NCBI GenBank assembly: GCA_016584305.1
Contig: JACEEZ010021714.1
Location: 609,347 to 673,346, forward strand
Source of the DNA: Chionoecetes opilio
Lineage: Eukaryota; Arthropoda; Malacostraca; Decapoda; Majidae
Length of the DNA: 64,000 nucleotides
Direction of reading: 5' to 3'
The position numbers and the translations under genes were made by a program. Shown piece after piece: positions 60,101 to 64,000 of the stretch; position 1 is the first letter of the stretch; each line of letters opens with the position of its first letter. The notes under the pieces were generated by a model, which saw nothing but the letters and a program-made list of their open reading frames with translations, searched no databases and was not told the origin of the DNA.

Positions 60101-62580
60101 AGACATACACACACACCACAGACATACACACACACCACAGACATACACACACACCACAGACATACACACACACCACAGACAACACACACCACAGACATAC
60201 ACACAAAACCCACAGACATACACACACACCACAGACTACACCACACACCACAGACATACACACACACCACAGACATACACACACACCACAGACATACACA
60301 CACACCACAGATATATACACACACACACACCACAGACATACACACACACCCACAGACATACACACACACCACAGATATAAAAACACACCACACACCACAG
60401 ACATACACACCACCACAGACATACACACACACCACAGACATACACACACACCACAAAACTACACACACACCACAGACATACACACACCCCACAGATATAT
60501 ACACACACACACACCACAGACATAAAACACACCACCACAGACATACACACACCACAGACTTTACACACACACCACAGACAATCCCACAAAACACCACAGA
60601 ATACACCACACCCCCAGACATACACACACCCCACAGACATACACACACACCACAGACATACACACACACCACAGACATACACACACACCACAGACATACA
60701 CCACCCCACAGACATAACACACACCACAGACATACACACACACCACAGACATACACACACACCACAGACATACACACACACCACAGACATCCCACACACA
60801 CCACAGACATACAACACAACCACAGACATACACACACACCCACAGATATACACACACACCACAGACATACACACACACCAAGACATACACACACACCACA
60901 GACTACACACACACCACAGACTTTACACACACACCACAGATATATACAACACACACACCACAGACATCCCACACACAACACAGACATACACACACCACAG
61001 ACACACACACACAAAGAAGTACAGCTTCCATCATAGACATGTAGAAGTTTGGAATGGACTAAATGAGGTGATATCGGCAAAGAATGTGTACTAGTTGAAA
61101 GAACGACTGGATAAATGTAGCTACGGAGACAGGACCCCACCAGTGTAGCTCAGGCCCTGTAAAACGCAACTAGGTAAAGACACACACACACACCACTGAC
61201 ACACACATACACACCCCATACACACACACCATACATACACACAACACACACCTGGATGACTGGGAAGATGTGTATGGCATCAAAGGCCCTGGTTTTTGGT
61301 GAGGCTCAAGGCGGGGAGGACAGCCATCGACCGCCCCACACTCACTATCCTCTCCGTCAGCGCTCTGCAATGCCAAACACAGATAGATAAATAGATAGAT
61401 AGATAGTTATTGACCACAGCATTAAAAATTTAACAACTATTCATTAATAAATAGACAAAAACACATAATGTCTAACAATGAAACCTTCCCACAAATTTGA
61501 GTCACAAAACTGGTGTCCAACAAAAAACCCTCCATAAACTACTAAACACATATCATTCAACAAGCAGGTTACTACACACACACTGCAGCAAGAGTAGTTA
61601 GAGGGACACACACGCACACCACACACAAAAGGTGGTCCAAATTCCTAACAAGGCAATGCTAAACACACCCACTGGAGCAAAAGTAGAAGGGAGGCGGGGG
61701 AAAAAGAGGGACGCACACACACACACACAATAAAAAGGTGGACCTAACACAGTAATGTCAAACACACACACTCCCGCAGGAGGAGGAGGAGAAGTGAGGA
61801 GGAGGAGGAGGAGGAGGAGGAGGAGGAGGGAGGAAGGAGGAGGAGGAGGAGGAGGAGGAGAGGAGGAGGAGGAGGAGGAGGGACAACAAAATAGTGGTTC
61901 TAACAAGGCTACCCTGCAGGAACGACGGACGGACAGAAGAGGTTTACAGATGCTGGTTAAGACTCACATTTTCTGCCCAAAATGGTGAGGTTTTCATGGA
62001 AAGAGAAGGTCAACATCAACATCAAATTACAGGTTTCAATGACCAGGTCATGCCACCCACGATCTGAGGACAAGGTCAAGGTGTGGGGGTCAGGTCATAC
62101 CAACAAAACGAAGGAATTTAAAAACTAAACGACACACATGAAGAGGACAAGGGCCTTAACCCCTTGAGAAGACCCTGAACGTAATTTCCATGAAATTTTG
62201 GGTACCATTAGACAATTTTTTGACTATAAGCAATATTTATAGCTATGCCCTGTTTAGTATCCTTGTCCACTAATAATTTGGTATATTCAGTGACTTTTCG
62301 TAATTATAGGGCTCGAAAAACCACACAATTTTTATAGCCAAGGAAAGATCTGGGGCGTAAAGGGGTTTTTAAAAAACAATTTGTCAGGATGTGTACACGT
62401 TTAAAAGACATGTTTCATTCTTTCCCACACAAACGGGAGCAGCAAGTCGTTTCGCACCTTGTAAAAAGGGGGGACAGGCCTTTGTTTGGCGCGCCCTGAA
62501 GTACCCCCCCCCCCCCCGCCACCAGCAACTCCCGATCTCCACAGCCCCTCGGCCCTTCCCCCCGGACGTAAAACCCGGGC
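51538..62580 (-). CDS. CCDC93: CCDC93 (Commander/CCC complex subunit), N-terminal exons, partial gene span
   Basis: CCDC93 partners CCDC22 and COMMD proteins in the CCC complex that guides endosomal cargo recycling with retriever and WASH (family knowledge). On the minus strand six exons in order give the N-terminal part: about 62575-62458, 62063-61968, 61364-61252, 53585-53430, 52318-52178 and probably 51579-51538. Landmarks: ELLVA/YFRAR, VGGMTW, IALTERIVSV, LEPHQ, DAIHIFPVIQ joined to WLVKKALETREEF, and HTTVLEYGHLAR. These align in order with about residues 40-210 of vertebrate CCDC93. Introns are GT-AG. The three 5'-most exons contain small indels; the other three are clean. The coiled-coil C-terminal half is not in the window on this strand and may lie elsewhere in the scaffold. 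Confidence 0.85.
52178..52318 (-). CDS. CCDC93: CCDC93 exon encoding the RRW...HTTVLEYGHLAR segment
   Basis: Acceptor TCCCTGCAG|GCG, donor GCCCCCCAG|GTGTGC. Encodes ASYGPKRRWRRRAGSC, then RGVRVHTTVLEYGHLARRPP. This aligns with the vertebrate PRRKYKRH...RIHATLLEYGRRYG region. Phase 0 at both ends. Confidence 0.8.
52346..52725. mobile_element. Fold-back element next to a CCDC93 exon
   Basis: ATTTGTGATTTTTAAGGAAT at left is mirrored by TCCTTAAAAATCACAAATT at right. Arms of about 170 bp share TCAGCATGCCCGATAACTGC and complement. The centre is near 52535. It starts about 28 bp upstream of the exon's acceptor on the coding strand. Confidence 0.85.
52806..53290 (+). mobile_element. CR1/L2-like LINE 3' end, longest copy
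   Basis: Decayed frames give RRMTKMIQGMRNFSYERRLE, then a GDLIEIFKWIKGI-like segment, [21 protein letters not shown] and FMDGDERWM, followed by the CGCGGCCTCTTGTAGCTTCC and CTTATGTTCTTATG tail. The YERRLE...RGDLIE-FK motif is the conserved end of CR1/L2-clade ORF2 proteins (family knowledge). It provides the family's reference copy here. Confidence 0.85.
53430..53585 (-). CDS. CCDC93: CCDC93 exon following DAIHIFPVIQ
   Basis: Acceptor CGGTGTGCAG|TGG, donor TCGGTGCAG|GTGTGT. Encodes WLVKKALETREEFGDETRKF, AVHEFLRHHSDP, a Gln run and TLRQVGGTLASVQ. The start matches vertebrate WLVKRAIETKEEMGD. Phase 0 at both ends. Confidence 0.85.
53605..55010. repeat. (AGT)n microsatellite array, about 1.4 kb
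   Basis: Nearly continuous TAG units with GGAGTA and AAT interruptions and frequent single-base slips. It lies in the CCDC93 intron immediately upstream of the 53430-53585 exon. Confidence 0.95.
55085..61012. repeat. 19-bp satellite array, about 5.9 kb
   Basis: The unit CACAGACATACACACACAC recurs about 300 times. A minor variant CACAGATATATACACACAC is scattered through it, and there are many one-base indels (CCACG, CCACACC). Long VCGVCVCLW and THTTDIHTH frames are artefacts. It forms most of a 7.9-kb CCDC93 intron. Confidence 0.97.
61020..61186 (+). mobile_element. LINE 3' end with (CA)n tail
   Basis: Reads AGAAGTTTGGAATGGACTAA, a decayed FNGL-type C-terminal end, then GGCCCTGTAAAACGCAACTA before (CA)n. 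Its last 60 bp resembles the tail of SINE family B. Confidence 0.6.
61252..61364 (-). CDS. CCDC93: CCDC93 exon with IALTERIVSV...DAIHIFPVIQ (frameshifted)
   Basis: Acceptor GGCATTGCAG|A, donor GTCATCCAG|GTGTGT. The expected product needs three frames in turn: ALTERIVSV, then GCPPRLEPHQKPG, then FDAIHIFPVIQ. The length is 113 nt where 112 would keep phase. Conserved residues on both sides of each shift favour base-call errors over decay. Confidence 0.75.
61742..61882. repeat. (GGA)n microsatellite
   Basis: GGAGGAGGA tract at about 61779-61880. Confidence 0.95.
61968..62063 (-). CDS. CCDC93: CCDC93 exon with VGGMTW...LTI (frameshifted)
   Basis: Acceptor CTTGTCCTCAG|ATC, donor AAAAT|GTGAGT. 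Segments IVGGMTW, IETCN, DVDVDL and HENLT appear in order but in changing frames, with four probable one- or two-base indels. Its end (AT) joins the next exon's first base to give ATA (Ile), as in the vertebrate QKIAL. Confidence 0.7.
62156..62372. mobile_element. TTAA-ended MITE (family 1) with sequence errors
   Basis: TTAACCCCTTGAG at left and GTAAAGGGGTTTTTAA at right. Internal CTGTTTAGTATCCTTGTCCA. Extra bases relative to other copies (for example ATCTGGGGCGTAA) look like miscalls. Confidence 0.8.
62458..62575 (-). CDS. CCDC93: CCDC93 N-terminal exon with ELLVA-YFRAR (frameshifted)
   Basis: Donor TTACAAG|GTGCGA. On the minus strand GAGATC, GAGTTGCTGGTGGCG and TACTTCAGGGCGCGC correspond to vertebrate EILELLVAAGYFRAR, and GGCCTGTCCCCC to the following GLSP. 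A 14-base C run (about 62505-62518) replaces the Ala-Gly codons. The 5' limit is not determined. Confidence 0.6.
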
Positions 62581-62739
62581 ACAAAACATAACAACAGGGG
62601 AACATAAAAAAAAAAGGGTTTTAGGGCTGAACAAAAATAAAACAGTAGTAATGGGAATAGTAATAGTAGAAAGTAGAAAGTAAGTAGTAGTAATTTTGGG
62701 GAGCGGGGTAGAACCCAAAAAATAGTAGCTTAATAGTGG

Positions 62740-64000
62740 TACATAAAACATAAGAACTAAAAAAATAAGAAAATAAGAAAATAAGAAAATAAGAACAAAA
62801 GAAAATAAAAACATAAGAAAAAAAGAACATCAGAACGAAAAGAACATAAAAACTTTAAGGAAGGTCACTTTTTGGGGGGCCGGGGTGGTTGCCTGCCAGG
62901 GCAAAAACGATTTCCCCCCGGCTTGAAATGCCTATCCCAATAGGGTATAAAAAAAATTCCCTTTTTTTTTCAATTTTGGGGGCATCCCAAATTTTCCTAT
63001 GAAAAAAGGAATTCAAAAAGCCGATTTTATAAATTCCCCCTTTTTTTTTTGCATTTGGCAATTTTTCCCTATGAAAAATTCCGCACTTTTATATTAAAAA
63101 CCCTTATCGAAAAAAAGGCTTAAATGAAAACCAGTGTCCGGTTGGTCCTGTGTATTGTTTAAAGGAAACCAATATTTTTTTTCCAAATGACTAGCGGGTA
63201 AGCTTTTTTCTGATTTTTTGGTTAATCAGGCACTACATCACAGTGTCACGGGGCCCCTCCGTTGGCCTAGTTTTTTTCCCCCTTTCATGTCCTTCTTGGG
63301 ACCTAAAGCAGGGCATGGTCCCCCGGTGGGGGGTCCCGAACCCGGGGATAAAACCCGTCTTGGCCCTGCCCCACCATTGCGGGGCCGAACCCCCTCGTCA
63401 CCTGCTTCCCACCTTTCGGTTCCCCTAAAGTGTGGAAAAGAAAACCCGGGAAAAACCTCGTAGGGCTTGCCCGGGATCCCCTTTGGATCGGGTCCCCGGG
63501 AACGGGTGAAAAGGTGAACCCGGGCCTCGTGAAACCGGGCCCGGGGCTCCCAAACTGATCAGTTGCCCTGAAAAGCTGGGGGCCCTTGCCAAGTTCACCC
63601 TTGGGTGTAAAGGGCGAGGTCTTACACTGGCTCCCCATACCCCTTTCGCCACCCCTTTCAGTTAAAAAAATCTGGGTCACGGGAACCTGCGGTCTTTCCT
63701 CACTCTGACTCCCCAATCAGCGAGAGGGGGGAAACACTTTCCCTGAGGGGTGCAAAACCATGCTCCGGGGTCCGCACAGAAGGTCACACCCTGTTTGGAC
63801 CTTCTGGGGCTGCGACCTCATCACTCTGAGCTGCGTGGGATGTGTTTGGGGGCCGGGCCTCTAGTCTGTGGTAAAACCCTTGAGGGCCCTAGTAAATTTT
63901 AAAAGTACACCCTTGCAGGGCTTACTTGACAAGGTTTTCCCCAGGGGGTGTTCAGTTTTTGGGCCAGTCAGTCCATGTTTTCTGGTCCACATTTACACGA
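62740..64000. other. Uninterpretable, low-quality-looking sequence
   Basis: 62740-62850 has CATAAGAA-type repeats, perhaps a LINE tail on the minus strand. From 62870 on, the sequence is full of long homopolymers (TTTTTTTT, CCCC, GGGG) and nothing aligns with repeats elsewhere. Short frames at 63218-63716 are G/P-rich and unsupported. Confidence 0.5.

Noticed and set aside
55068..61140. Several 300-800 codon frames of CVCGVCVCLW or HTTDIHT type
   Set aside because: They arise from a 19-bp satellite with frequent indels; peptides repeat the unit only.
62870..64000. G/P-rich frames at 63218-63716
   Set aside because: The region is dominated by homopolymer runs and probable miscalls; no frame has consistent support.

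Overview
This is nuclear DNA from an arthropod, most likely a decapod crustacean (inference). The evidence is intron-bearing animal genes, very dense di-, tri- and tetranucleotide microsatellites, many tracts of the arthropod telomere-type pentamer TTAGG, and many layers of small nested transposons. About 4-5% of the window is recognisable conserved coding sequence. The rest is introns, non-LTR retrotransposons, SINEs, terminal-inverted-repeat (TIR) and fold-back elements, minisatellites and microsatellites.

Layout. 0-5 kb: a 96-bp tandem repeat, then a two-exon secreted C-type lectin gene on + (2714-4026). 5-15 kb: fold-back elements and an 844-bp-arm palindrome. One arm carries a hAT-type element with an 8-bp target duplication, and that element is split by a 5.2-kb TTAA-bounded insertion. 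The insertion holds a single-exon protein-kinase-like gene (about 10271-11569) with two in-frame TAG codons. 15-24 kb: small TIR elements, an RTE-type reverse-transcriptase copy disrupted by a 291-bp insertion, and a 36-bp minisatellite of about 61 units (20950-23140).

25.2-39.3 kb: a complete ten-exon gene on the minus strand for CNOT11, a subunit of the CCR4-NOT deadenylase. All splice sites and phases agree and give 454 codons. Its introns hold retroelements, SINEs, pogo-like and hAT-like elements and a second RTE copy. 39.3-41.5 kb: a divergent intergenic region with four 180-bp repeats, leading to exon 1 of a RIC3-like gene on + (41317-41452). 41.5-51 kb: fold-back elements, several minisatellites and nested pogo-like elements. 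51.5-62.6 kb: at least five (probably six) exons of CCDC93, a Commander/CCC-complex subunit, on the minus strand, split by a 1.4-kb (AGT)n tract and a 5.9-kb 19-bp satellite. The 5'-most CCDC93 exons (after 61 kb) carry several 1-2 base indels that break otherwise well-conserved reading frames. Base quality therefore probably falls toward the right end, and 62.9-64 kb could not be interpreted.

The host genes are functionally unrelated: secreted lectin, mRNA deadenylation, acetylcholine-receptor biogenesis and endosomal recycling. No operon-like arrangement is implied. The most unusual items are the kinase-bearing nested structure, the fold-back element with one repeat unit in one arm and about 61 in the other, and the repeated occurrence of TTAGG tracts in the loops of fold-back elements. 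Family assignments come from recalled protein similarity and visible motifs; no database search was run.
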